Positions 1 through 5,927 are shown, numbered from the stretch's first letter. The stretch is 10,137 nt of DNA from Polyangiaceae bacterium (GCA_022447485.1 JAKVCH010000081.1:1-10137), one strand, 5' to 3'. Translations and numbers: made by a program. The notes: a model not told the origin generated them from the letters alone.

Positions 1-1080
1 GATGGTCTTTTACAATTAAGAGTCCTGGGGGTCAGCGAGCACGATGTAGAGACCCACGTGGAGGTGGGAGGGATCCTCTCCGATCGAAAGGGAGTGAATT
101 TACCGGGTGCAAAGTTGAGCCTGCCGGCGCTCACAGAAAAAGATATTCTCGACTTGAGATTTGCGGTTGATGAGCTGAAGGTCGATTATTTGGCGCTGTC
201 GTTTGTCCGTTCAGCGGAGCATGTCTTGGAGGCGAAGCGCCTTGCCGGTGATGTTCCGGTGATTGCAAAGCTAGAAAAGCCTGAGGCTGTTGAGAATCTC
301 GAAGAGATCATGGACGCTGCGGATGGCATTATGGTTGCGCGGGGTGATTTAGGTGTCGAAGTTGGAGCTGAGCGCGTCCCCATGATCCAAAAGAAGATGA
401 TTCGTTTGGCGAATTCCCGGGGGAAGCCCGTCATTACTGCGACCCAAATGCTTGACTCGATGATTCGAAATCCACGTCCGACTCGTGCCGAAGCCGCCGA
501 TGTCGCCAATGCCGTATTAGATGGCTCTGACGCTGTCATGTTGAGCGGAGAAACGGCCAGCGGTCGCTATCCACGGGAGTCCGTCGAGATGATGCGGGCA
601 CTTATTGACGAGGCTGAGGCATCCGAACAATTTCGCTCTACTCCAGAAGTTGGTGTCGATACATTTGCCGGTTGGGAGTTTTCTACTGCGGCAGCTCGGG
701 CGGCTTCGTTGTATTCGCGAGAGCTTCCCCTCGTTGCCGTTGTGGTGATTACCCGGAGAGGACGAACTGCGGAGTTACTTTCTGCAATGCGCCCCAACGC
801 CCCGATTCTGGCTTTGACCCCAGACGCTCCGACTGCGCAGCGCTTAGCCCTACGCTGGGGCCTGGAGTCGTCATTGGTTGAGTTGCCGGATTCAGTCGCC
901 GACGCGATCTCCTTAGCTCGCTTAGAACTCCGTCAGCGCTTTCCCAATGTAAATAGTGGTTCTTTTGCGATGGTCTCTGCTTATCCGTACGGTCTACGAA
1001 CTAATTCGATTACCCTGCAGAGCCTCGAAGAGCCGGATGATATTGATTCCTTTCCGGATGAGTCAATTCGTTTGGGTTGA
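1..1080 (+). CDS. pyk: Pyruvate kinase, 5'-truncated by the window edge
   Basis: Pyruvate kinase is the cytoplasmic last step of glycolysis, turning phosphoenolpyruvate and ADP into pyruvate and ATP. The frame is open from base 1, and the residues before the first in-frame GTG (58) already fit the family (DGLLQLRVLGV leading into GGILSDRKGVNLPG), so the gene starts upstream. About 359 residues are present; family members have about 470-480, so roughly the first quarter is missing. The lid (B) domain ends early in the fragment and the TIM barrel follows. The catalytic Lys lies in IAKLEKPE (codon 268-270), and the Mg-binding Glu (274-276) and Asp of ARGDLGVE (346-348) are present. TATQMLDSM and MLSGETASGRYP are the conserved loops after them. 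The C-terminal allosteric domain starts near base 660 and runs to TGA at 1078-1080. No defect is seen. It converges on the GST gene. Confidence 0.97.
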   Translation, partial: DGLLQLRVLGVSEHDVETHVEVGGILSDRKGVNLPGAKLSLPALTEKDILDLRFAVDELKVDYLALSFVRSAEHVLEAKRLAGDVPVIAKLEKPEAVENLEEIMDAADGIMVARGDLGVEVGAERVPMIQKKMIRLANSRGKPVITATQMLDSMIRNPRPTRAEAADVANAVLDGSDAVMLSGETASGRYPRESVEMMRALIDEAEASEQFRSTPEVGVDTFAGWEFSTAAARAASLYSRELPLVAVVVITRRGRTAELLSAMRPNAPILALTPDAPTAQRLALRWGLESSLVELPDSVADAISLARLELRQRFPNVNSGSFAMVSAYPYGLRTNSITLQSLEEPDDIDSFPDESIRLG

Positions 1081-1085
1081 GGTAC

Positions 1086-1715
1086 TTAGGAAGGTGTTGA
1101 TTCGGGGAGCCAAAGCGGTTTTTTTTCCATTACCTCGAGAAAGAGTTGCGATTCAAGAAAGTCAACGAGCCAGCTTTGCAGATTCGGGTAGGGGAGTCTG
1201 TTGAATCGCTCAATATCGATACCCCGATATTGACGAATGAAAGGTGCGATTGCCGCATCGGCGAGGGTCCACCGTCCGCCGACTAGAAAACCGTCAGTGA
1301 GTTCTCTTTTGAGACGGCCTAAAAATTCTTCGGCCTTCTTTCGGTGATGAGACAGCTCTTCTGGCGGATAACGATCACTATACTTCGTGCGGTCAAGGTG
1401 CATCTTAAAAGGACCATCGTTCTCTTGAATTAAGTCTGCTGTTCGAGATTTTTCTGTCGCGGTGGAGGGGCGCCAGCTTTGCGGGTCGTTTTGACTCAAC
1501 GCCCACTTCATGATCTCGAGACTTTCCTCCAAGGTGATGGTCGTGCTCAGTACCAAGACGGGCACTGTCCCCTTGGGAGAGGCTAGGAGCATTTCTTCTG
1601 GCTTATTGCGCAATAAAATTTCGCGGTGCTCGTATTGAACCTCTGCAACACCCAGGGCAAGTCGGGCACGAATCGCGTAGGGGCAGCGACGGAAAGAGTA
1701 AAGATGAGGGAACAC
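1086..1715 (-). CDS. Glutathione S-transferase-like protein (CPYA motif)
   Basis: This 209-residue protein has the size and layout of a cytosolic GST. The N-terminal thioredoxin fold holds LYSFRRCPYAIRARLAL, where Cys11 sits at the glutaredoxin-like active site. The cis-proline motif VPVL is at 51-54 and the glutathione-contacting Glu-Ser pair at 64-65. The helical C-terminal domain carries the folding motif around LADAAIAPFIRQYRG. A Cys in place of the Ser/Tyr of detoxifying GSTs points to thiol transfer or deglutathionylation (Grx2- or omega-like); the substrate is unknown. The start is GTG at 1715: an in-frame TAA lies 9 bases upstream, and a later start would remove the active site. No Shine-Dalgarno sequence precedes this GTG. 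Two tiny ORFs lie just upstream on the same strand and may couple translation. Its stop is 5 bases from the pyk stop, with no clear terminator between them. Confidence 0.88.
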   Translation of the reverse strand: MFPHLYSFRRCPYAIRARLALGVAEVQYEHREILLRNKPEEMLLASPKGTVPVLVLSTTITLEESLEIMKWALSQNDPQSWRPSTATEKSRTADLIQENDGPFKMHLDRTKYSDRYPPEELSHHRKKAEEFLGRLKRELTDGFLVGGRWTLADAAIAPFIRQYRGIDIERFNRLPYPNLQSWLVDFLESQLFLEVMEKKPLWLPESTPS

Positions 1716-1724
1716 GGTTTGGCT

Positions 1725-1802
1725 TTAGAACTCGCGCTTTCCCTCCGCAAGAGAACTATCCTGTGCGCGCTTTGCTGAAAGCTCTCCCTTTGCTTCTTTC
1801 AT
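1725..1802 (-). CDS. Possible 25-residue upstream ORF of the GST gene
   Basis: ATG at 1802 opens a 25-codon frame ending in TAA at 1725-1727. The peptide begins MKEAKGELSAKRAQ and ends GKREF; it is strongly charged, without a signal peptide or membrane segment. Its stop is only 9 bases before the GST start and in the same frame. Its ATG overlaps the TGA of a preceding 8-codon ORF as ATGA, so ribosomes could pass from one to the next. It may be a leader peptide, a real small protein, or chance. I know of no homologue. Confidence 0.35.
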   Translation of the reverse strand: MKEAKGELSAKRAQDSSLAEGKREF

Positions 1803-1825
1803 CGCGAAGCCATCGCCCCTTCCAT
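1799..1825 (-). CDS. Possible 8-residue leader ORF (MEGAMASR)
   Basis: A mini-ORF with start ATG at 1823-1825 and stop TGA at 1799-1801. It is preceded at a 6-base spacing by AAGGAG, a better Shine-Dalgarno sequence than any other in this intergenic region. Its stop overlaps the start of the 25-codon ORF (ATGA). A strong RBS in front of a very short frame, followed by a GST gene with no RBS, suggests translation initiation for the transcript happens here. Function is inferred only. Confidence 0.35.
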   Translation of the reverse strand: MEGAMASR

Positions 1826-1831
1826 GGGTAT

Positions 1832-1837
1832 CTCCTT
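1832..1837 (-). promoter_or_regulatory. Shine-Dalgarno AAGGAG before the leader ORF
   Basis: AAGGAG on the minus strand, 6 bases before ATG 1825. It is the only well-placed RBS upstream of the GST gene and is about 115 bases from the GST start codon, which lacks its own. Confidence 0.5.
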
Positions 1838-1879
1838 GAAAATTCTATTTTTGTCCCGAAGGCCCCTTTTCCTATTCAA

Positions 1880-1909
1880 TTGCTCTTGGACCGAAAATCT
1901 GTCTAGACT
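1880..1909 (+). promoter_or_regulatory. Candidate promoter giving a near-leaderless mRNA
   Basis: TTGCTC (1880-1885) and TAGACT (1904-1909), 18 bases apart, resemble sigma70 -35 and -10 boxes. Transcription would start near 1915-1917, on or at the GTG start codon of the DUF808 gene. No Shine-Dalgarno sequence occurs before that GTG, which fits a leaderless transcript. Both boxes are imperfect, so this is a candidate only. Confidence 0.35.
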
Positions 1910-1914
1910 TTTTC

Positions 1915-2844
1915 GTGGCCGGAACAAGTTTACTCGCAGTGATTGACGACATCGCCACTCTACTCGATGACGTTGGCGTTCTCAGTAAAGCCGCGGCTAA
2001 AGAGACCGTTGGGGTGATTGGCGATGACCTTGCTGTTAATGCTGAGAAAGTCTCTGGCTTTCGCGCCGAGCGCGAATTACCTGTTGTCTGGGCAGTGGCT
2101 AAGGTTTCGGCGATCAATAAGTTAATTCTTGTTCCCCTGGCATTGGCTTTGAGTCAGTTTTTGCCTGTGGTGATTTCACCGCTTCTCATGTTGGGCGGTG
2201 TCTTTCTGAGTTACGAGGGATTTGAAAAGGTGGCTCATTATTTCAAACCGCCGAAGAAAGAAGGCGCTCCGTCGCAAGATGTACCCCCACCTGCTTTGAC
2301 GGAGGAAGAACTGCTCGCTCTCGAGAGGAAAAAGGTAAAAGGAGCGATTCGGACTGACTTTATTCTTTCCGCAGAGATTGTGGTGATTTCTTTGGGCTCA
2401 GTTCAGGATGCTCCTTTGGGTACGCAAGTTGCGGTAATGAGCCTCATGGCTTTTTGCTTGACCGTGGGTATCTACGCCCTTGTCGCCGGCATCGTAAAGA
2501 TCGACGATCTTGGTCTACACTATATTGCTCGCGGAAAGGCAGCCTTCGTCAAAAGACTCGGCCAGGCTCTTTTGTGGTTCGCCCCGCGCTTCCTCAAGGC
2601 ACTCACTTTTGTCGGGACGATTGCGATGTTCTTAGTGGGAGGTGGAATCTTGGTTCACGGTTTGCCCTTTGCTCATCACTTCGTTCATGGCGTTCAGTTA
2701 GGAGTTGAGAGTTTGCCTACGCTAGGTGCATTCGCTGGCGCTTTATTGCCTGGAATCTTGAACGGGGTTTTCGGGCTTTTGATCGGCGCTCTCACCTACG
2801 GGGCGATTTTTTCACTCGGCCAGCTTCGTTCAGCCAAGGTATGA
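1915..2844 (+). CDS. yedI: DUF808 / YedI-family inner membrane protein
   Basis: This 309-residue protein matches the DUF808 family (E. coli YedI, about 305 residues) along its whole length as I recall that sequence. It opens with MAGTSLLAVIDDIATLLDD, then GDDLAVNAEKVSGFRAERELPVVW, the central KGAIRTDFILSAEIVVISLG, KIDDLG, and the glycine-rich segment MFLVGGGILVHG. Hydrophobic stretches near residues 70-105, 145-160, 165-190, 235-250 and 270-300 indicate a polytopic inner-membrane protein. Its function is not established in any organism I know; transport is a guess. The GTG start is fixed by the near-identical N-terminus of E. coli YedI. No RBS precedes it, and a promoter-like element sits directly upstream. 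It is divergent from the GST gene and appears to be monocistronic; no clear intrinsic terminator follows. Confidence 0.95.
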   Translation: MAGTSLLAVIDDIATLLDDVGVLSKAAAKETVGVIGDDLAVNAEKVSGFRAERELPVVWAVAKVSAINKLILVPLALALSQFLPVVISPLLMLGGVFLSYEGFEKVAHYFKPPKKEGAPSQDVPPPALTEEELLALERKKVKGAIRTDFILSAEIVVISLGSVQDAPLGTQVAVMSLMAFCLTVGIYALVAGIVKIDDLGLHYIARGKAAFVKRLGQALLWFAPRFLKALTFVGTIAMFLVGGGILVHGLPFAHHFVHGVQLGVESLPTLGAFAGALLPGILNGVFGLLIGALTYGAIFSLGQLRSAKV

Positions 2845-2885
2845 CAAAAAACGCCAGCTAAGACATATTGTGTCACTCGTAAACT

Positions 2886-2932
2886 GGTGTGATGGGTGCA
2901 GTTCAAAGATACTTCTATTCATGAATCACACC
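2886..2932. repeat. 8-bp perfect inverted repeat around a short ORF start
   Basis: GGTGTGAT (2886-2893) and ATCACACC (2925-2932) are exact reverse complements separated by 31 bases. The GTG start of the 51-codon ORF (2896) lies just inside the left arm. It could be an operator with two half-sites or an RNA stem that hides the start. The arms resemble Crp half-sites, but the spacing is far from the 6 bases of a Crp site. Confidence 0.45.
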
Positions 2933-3051
2933 CTTTTGGACGACACGACATCCCTCTTCAATCTGCGGCGAACCCTGCCTGCTCTGTGGAAACGCTGCTG
3001 GAGCGGCTTACGTCGGGGCGCTACGCCATCTTGCGAGAATCCTGGAAGTAG
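2896..3051 (+). CDS. Possible small protein of 51 residues, or gene remnant
   Basis: GTG at 2896 opens a frame to TAG at 3049-3051. The translation starts with VQFKDTSIHES and its C-terminal half contains SVETLLERLTSGRYAILRESW, which reads like an amphipathic helix of a real protein. There is no signal peptide or membrane segment and no good RBS. A strong stem-loop begins 3 bases after the stop, as a terminator would, though the following T-run is short. The same frame goes on after the stop with more protein-like sequence, so a nonsense-mutated remnant of a longer gene is as likely. No family recognised. Confidence 0.3.
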   Translation: MQFKDTSIHESHPFGRHDIPLQSAANPACSVETLLERLTSGRYAILRESWK

Positions 3052-3053
3052 CG

Positions 3054-3089
3054 CGCGTGCGTCGAATTTTTGCAGGGTCGAAACACGCG
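3054..3089 (+). terminator. Stem-loop, possible weak terminator
   Basis: CGCGTG (3054-3059) pairs with CACGCG (3084-3089). After a 2x2 internal loop, TCGA (3062-3065) pairs with TCGA (3078-3081), leaving a 12-base loop. The stem is GC-rich and is followed by AGCGTTTTCGCGG, whose T-run is only four long, so termination is uncertain. It sits directly after the stop of the 51-codon ORF. Confidence 0.35.
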
Positions 3090-3149
3090 AGCGTTTTCGC
3101 GGCCCGGTCTACCGGAATATCTACAGTCCTGTCCTCGAGCGTCAGCTTT

Positions 3150-3175
3150 GCTTTTCAAGTTCCTTGAAGAAAAGC
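3150..3175 (+). repeat. Stem-loop in the spacer before sohB
   Basis: TTCAAG (3154-3159) pairs with CTTGAA (3163-3168) around a 3-base loop. The stem is extended by GCTT (3150-3153) with AAGC (3172-3175) across a 3-base bulge. No T-run follows. A second simple hairpin, GCCCTT (3208-3213) with AAGGGC (3225-3230), lies 33 bases downstream. Confidence 0.4.
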
Positions 3176-3197
3176 CAAGACCGGCGAGAGCAACGGC

Positions 3198-3287
3198 ATG
3201 CCTTTGAGCCCTTTCGGTCGCTTCAAGGGCAAGAAGGCGCAGTTATTCAGTTTGTCGCGGCTTCCATTTTTACATTTTCCTGGTTGA
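3198..3287 (+). CDS. Possible 29-residue ORF
   Basis: ATG at 3198 to TGA at 3285-3287. The translation begins MPLSPFGRFKGKKAQLFS and is basic and hydrophobic. GAGAG about 8 bases upstream is a weak ribosome-binding match. Its reading frame differs from that of the protein-like stretch ending near 3174, and joining the two would need a frameshift around 3175-3177. It may therefore be the tail of a broken gene. No family recognised. Confidence 0.2.
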   Translation: MPLSPFGRFKGKKAQLFSLSRLPFLHFPG

Positions 3288-3374
3288 TCTAATTCATTTG
3301 CTTGAATTTTCTTCTCAGAGGCGAATCAAGGCTGGCGGAAGTCTCTAGGATGAGTAGAACGAACGTTGCCCATG

Positions 3375-4445
3375 ATGGATTTTATCTTTAATTATGCCCT
3401 GTTTTTCCTCAAAGTACTGACCTTAGCTCTCGCTTTTGGTTTGGGATTGGCATTCCTTCTTGGGGCTCGGGCTCGTTCAAGTGCTGGGGGCTCTGGACAT
3501 TTAAAGGTGCTTAAGCTCAACGAGCAATATGAGCGCCACCGTGAGGCCCTCACCTCAGCGGTTCTCGACGATGTTGCCTATGGTCTGAGCGAGAAAAAGA
3601 AGCGTGCTGATGAAAAGAAAGAGCGCAAGGCGAAAAAGAAAGAATTCAAAAAGCTCAGCCAGAAGAGCGAGGATGAATTAGAGGCTGAAGCAAAGCCCCG
3701 AGTCTTCGTTCTTGAATTTGATGGCGATCTGCAGGCCTCAGCGGTGGAGAGCCTGAGGTGTGAATTGTCGGCAATCTTGGGCGTCGCTCAAAAGAATGAT
3801 GAAGTTATGGTGCGCCTCGAAAGTGGCGGCGGCCTGGTGCACGCCTATGGTTTGGCGGCCGCTCAGTTGATGCGAGTAAAAAAGAAAGGCCTTCGTCTGA
3901 CGGTCTGTGTTGATAAAGTTGCCGCCAGTGGCGGCTACATGATGGCTTGCGTTGCGGATTCACTCATAGCGGCGCCTTTCGCCGCTATAGGTTCGATAGG
4001 TGTGATGGCCCAGATTCCAAACTTCCGCCGCTTGCTTCAAAAGCACGATGTTGACGTTGAGTTACTGACGGCGGGTGAGCATAAGCGAACTTTGACGATG
4101 TTTGGAGAAAACACTGAGCAAGACCGTAAGAAGTTTACTGAGGACTTAGAAGACACTCATGCTCTTTTTAAAGACTTTGTCACTGAACAGCGTCCTCAGC
4201 TCGATATCCAAAAGATAGCGACGGGCGAAGTCTGGTACGGTAAACGCGCGATCGATTTAGCTCTCGTCGACGAGCTTGGAACAAGTGATGAGTACCTACT
4301 GACAAAGTGTGCGGAATGTGATGTTTTGCAAGTGACTTTCCAGCAAAAGAAGGGGCTGCAGGAAACCATGTCGGCCATGGTGGAAATGACTCTCGGACGG
4401 GTTCTTTCCCGCCTCTGGTCACAAGGGCAAAAGCCACTGGTTTGA
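3375..4445 (+). CDS. sohB: SohB, inner-membrane S49 serine protease
   Basis: This is a signal-peptide-peptidase-like protease of family S49, expected to be inner-membrane anchored. The N-terminus MDFIFNYALFFLKVLTLALAF aligns one-to-one with E. coli SohB, so ATG 3375 is the likely start (356 residues). ATG 3372 and TTG 3366 are alternatives, and no good RBS distinguishes them. After the membrane anchor (about 8-30) comes a very basic Lys-rich stretch (about 74-98), also seen in E. coli SohB. The protease domain follows: RVFVLEFDGDLQA, ESGGGLVHAYGLAA, the nucleophile Ser185 in VAASGGYMMACVAD (codon 3927-3929) and the general base Lys237 in GEHKRTLTMFGENT (codon 4083-4085). EVWYGKRAIDLALVDELGTSDE and the terminal WSQGQKPLV are also family-typical. 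Ser-Lys dyad and length are intact. Its substrates are poorly known; E. coli sohB was found as a multicopy suppressor of a degP (htrA) mutant. Confidence 0.96.
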   Translation: MDFIFNYALFFLKVLTLALAFGLGLAFLLGARARSSAGGSGHLKVLKLNEQYERHREALTSAVLDDVAYGLSEKKKRADEKKERKAKKKEFKKLSQKSEDELEAEAKPRVFVLEFDGDLQASAVESLRCELSAILGVAQKNDEVMVRLESGGGLVHAYGLAAAQLMRVKKKGLRLTVCVDKVAASGGYMMACVADSLIAAPFAAIGSIGVMAQIPNFRRLLQKHDVDVELLTAGEHKRTLTMFGENTEQDRKKFTEDLEDTHALFKDFVTEQRPQLDIQKIATGEVWYGKRAIDLALVDELGTSDEYLLTKCAECDVLQVTFQQKKGLQETMSAMVEMTLGRVLSRLWSQGQKPLV

Positions 4446-4458
4446 GGTGCTGGGTCAG

Positions 4459-4497
4459 TTGGCATTGCCTCTCTGTGCGATTCAGAGCCAAGAATTT
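4459..4497 (+). terminator. Imperfect hairpin after sohB
   Basis: TTGG near 4459 pairs with CCAA near 4490, and CTCTG with CAGAG forms an inner stem around the loop TGCGATT. An 8-base bulge lies on the 5' side. GAATTTT follows. The bulge and short T-run make this a weak terminator candidate for sohB. Confidence 0.3.
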
Positions 4498-4517
4498 TCA
4501 ACGGGGGAGGCTCCGGA

Positions 4518-4571
4518 CCTAGCTGCGTAGATACAGCCTAGCTGCGTAGAGACGGCCAGACGGCCTAGCTG
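4518..4571. repeat. Short direct repeats at a gene convergence
   Basis: CCTAGCTGCGTAGA occurs exactly at 4518-4531 and 4537-4550 (period 19), and its first eight bases occur again at 4564-4571. AGACGGCC is repeated in tandem at 4550-4557 and 4558-4565. The repeats lie between sohB and the coiled-coil gene and run into the last codons of the latter, so its C-terminus and stop come from repeat sequence. Slippage duplication is the simplest explanation. Confidence 0.7.
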
Positions 4572-5176
4572 ACCAGAGATTGCTGAGCCTCTTCGAGCGA
4601 GAGCCGCGACTCTGGCGTAACCTTGGAGGAGGGAGCTGGTTCTGAAACCAGTTCCTCGGTGCTAGATTCGTCCCTTCCGGCTTCCGTTTCGGCCGTCTCT
4701 GGGAAAGCGAGCTCTTTCTCTGCCCTCAGTTCCTCCTCAGCGGGCTCCTCCTCAGCGGGCTTTTCTTTAGCCGCGAGCCCTTCTGCAGAGTGAGAAGCCT
4801 CTTGAGAGCGAGGCTTTCTTTTCAGAGTGCGCTTCTTTTTACTCCCCTTTTGCGGTTCCTCCAGTTTGATCTTTGTCAGGAGTTTTTGCATCTCTTTGTC
4901 AGAAGCCGCGTAAATCGACGCGTAGGCATGCGCTTGCTGTGCCAGGGTAAGAAACTCCGTTTCGCTGACGACGAGCTCTGCTTGCGCAGCTTCGAGCGCA
5001 GCCGCGGCCTCTTCGACTCTTTGTCGCTGCTCTTCAATGAGTTGCTGACTCTTCTGGAGAGTTGCAGAAGATATCTGGGGGAAAACCAAGGCCTCCTCAT
5101 GTTCTTGAAAGAGTTCAAGAAGCAATTGCAGGGATTCGATAGGCATTTCGGGGCGAGAATAGCTTGAGTCTGACAT
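4565..5176 (-). CDS. Coiled-coil protein with basic block and acidic tail
   Basis: A hypothetical protein of 203 residues with no catalytic motif seen. Residues 13-35 form a Leu/Glu-rich segment (SLQLLLELFQEHEEALVFP). Residues 36-85 form a Gln/Glu/Ala-rich heptad-like helix typical of coiled coil. This is followed by AYASIYAASDKEMQKLLTKI and a strongly basic block at 113-123 (SKKKRTLKRKPR). From about 135 to the end the chain is low-complexity and acidic, with the duplicated PAEEEPAEEE encoded by a perfect 2x15-base repeat. No signal peptide or membrane segment is seen, so it is probably cytoplasmic. The basic block could bind nucleic acid, but that is a guess. It starts 23 bases after the spermidine-synthase-like gene on the same strand and is probably co-transcribed with it. 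ATG 5176 lacks a clear RBS. Helical composition and codon structure support a real gene; the family was not identified. Confidence 0.75.
   Translation of the reverse strand: MSDSSYSRPEMPIESLQLLLELFQEHEEALVFPQISSATLQKSQQLIEEQRQRVEEAAAALEAAQAELVVSETEFLTLAQQAHAYASIYAASDKEMQKLLTKIKLEEPQKGSKKKRTLKRKPRSQEASHSAEGLAAKEKPAEEEPAEEELRAEKELAFPETAETEAGRDESSTEELVSEPAPSSKVTPESRLSLEEAQQSLVS
4732..4761. repeat. 2 x 15-base tandem repeat inside a gene
   Basis: CCTCCTCAGCGGGCT is present twice in perfect tandem (4732-4746 and 4747-4761). The period is a multiple of three, so it keeps the frame and encodes the repeated PAEEE of the acidic tail of the coiled-coil protein. Confidence 0.9.
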
Positions 5177-5199
5177 GGCTGTACTTATGTTCAGCTATG

Positions 5200-5925
5200 T
5201 CATGATTTTCTTCTTGAATCAATGGGCCTCGGTCCTGTTTTCTTGGTGACTGAGGGTCTCGTGGCCAAGTACACAGCATGTTTTAGACCCTTGCCTCCGG
5301 TCTTGAGTAACTTCACCTCAAAACCTGCCCGGCGGAGACGAGCCTCAAAGGCTGGGGATGGTGTTTCACCCCAGATTCCAAACACTCCGCCTGGAGACAG
5401 TGCCGCGAAGGTGCGGGTAATGGACCGGGAACCGTAGAGTGGATCTCGCTCCCCGCCTTGCCGAGTTGGACCCACGTAAAGATCCCAGAGGATGGCATCA
5501 TAGTTCCTTTCGGCCTTGTCCTCTGCGACACGATGAATTTCTTTGGTGACACCGCCGATATAGATACTGACTCGTGGGTCGAGAGCAGCGCCGTCTGCCG
5601 CAATCGCGGCGGGACCCCGACACCATTCGACCACCTGAGGATTAAGCTCGGCAACGACAACCTGAGCCATTGGGGCAAGAGCGTCGAGAGCTGCCCTTAA
5701 GGTGAAGCCCAAGCCCATTCCACCAATCAACACTTTAGGCCTGGGTAAGCGCGAGATAACGGCGCATCCTTCTTTTGCCAGGGCCAATTCTGATTCGGTG
5801 ATCATACTCGTCATCAGGACGCGGCCATTCACCAAAATCATAAAGTCTAACTCGCCGCGCTGGAGTAGTTGGAGAGGACCTTCGTCGCTCGTGACTTCGT
5901 CGAGGAGTTTGAATGGGCGGGGCAT
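5200..5925 (-). CDS. Spermidine-synthase-like Rossmann-fold protein
   Basis: This 241-residue protein resembles proteins usually annotated as spermidine synthase. It has a short beta-rich N-terminus (LLQRGELDFMILVNGRVLM), a helix with MITESELALAK, and the nucleotide-binding motif VLIGGMGLGFTLRAAL (66-80). The acidic ribose ligand is Glu93 in VVVAELNP, and YDAILWDLYVGP (142-153) precedes a final PGGVFGIWGE strand. In true aminopropyltransferases the glycine motif is GGGDG and the catalytic Asp follows YD(V)IIxD in a D-S/T-x-DP context. Here those are GGMGLG and WDLYVGP, so polyamine synthesis is doubtful. SAM or decarboxylated-SAM binding is more secure than the reaction. The C-terminal 20 residues are basic (TKKTGPRPIDSRRKS). 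The start at ATG 5925 is supported by AGGAGGAGG directly upstream. It is the first gene of a likely two-gene unit with the coiled-coil protein. Confidence 0.87.
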   Translation of the reverse strand: MPRPFKLLDEVTSDEGPLQLLQRGELDFMILVNGRVLMTSMITESELALAKEGCAVISRLPRPKVLIGGMGLGFTLRAALDALAPMAQVVVAELNPQVVEWCRGPAAIAADGAALDPRVSIYIGGVTKEIHRVAEDKAERNYDAILWDLYVGPTRQGGERDPLYGSRSITRTFAALSPGGVFGIWGETPSPAFEARLRRAGFEVKLLKTGGKGLKHAVYLATRPSVTKKTGPRPIDSRRKS

Positions 5926-5927
5926 AG

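Larger units (their letters stand above)
2845..3374. other. Long spacer with hairpins and short ORFs, no clear gene
   Basis: About 530 bases between the DUF808 gene and sohB. The longest frame (2870-3292) has a Ser/Arg/Cys-rich translation typical of noncoding DNA. Other frames contain short protein-like stretches: a 51-codon ORF at 2896-3051, a stretch after its stop in the same frame (about 3058-3204), and a 29-codon ORF at 3198-3287. These could be remains of a decayed gene or independent small genes. The segment 3054-3230 contains three good stem-loops, so a structured RNA is another option. No signature of RNase P RNA, tmRNA, SRP RNA, tRNA or a known riboswitch was seen. The last 90 bases must hold the sohB promoter, but I see no convincing pair of boxes. 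Confidence 0.6.

Noticed and set aside
186..539. 117-codon frame antisense to pyruvate kinase
   Set aside because: It lies wholly within a strongly conserved coding region and has Ser/Ala/Arg-rich shadow composition.
2870..3292. 140-codon open frame on the + strand after the DUF808 gene
   Set aside because: Its translation is rich in Ser, Arg and Cys with no domain-like pattern, and the start has no RBS. Shorter stretches in other frames look more protein-like.
3366..3374. TTG at 3366 as the start of SohB
   Set aside because: The N-terminus from ATG 3375 aligns one-to-one with E. coli SohB as I recall it, so the extra MPM residues are unlikely.
4180..4501. Two overlapping minus-strand frames over the end of sohB
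   Set aside because: They are antisense to conserved SohB sequence and neither has a recognisable pattern.
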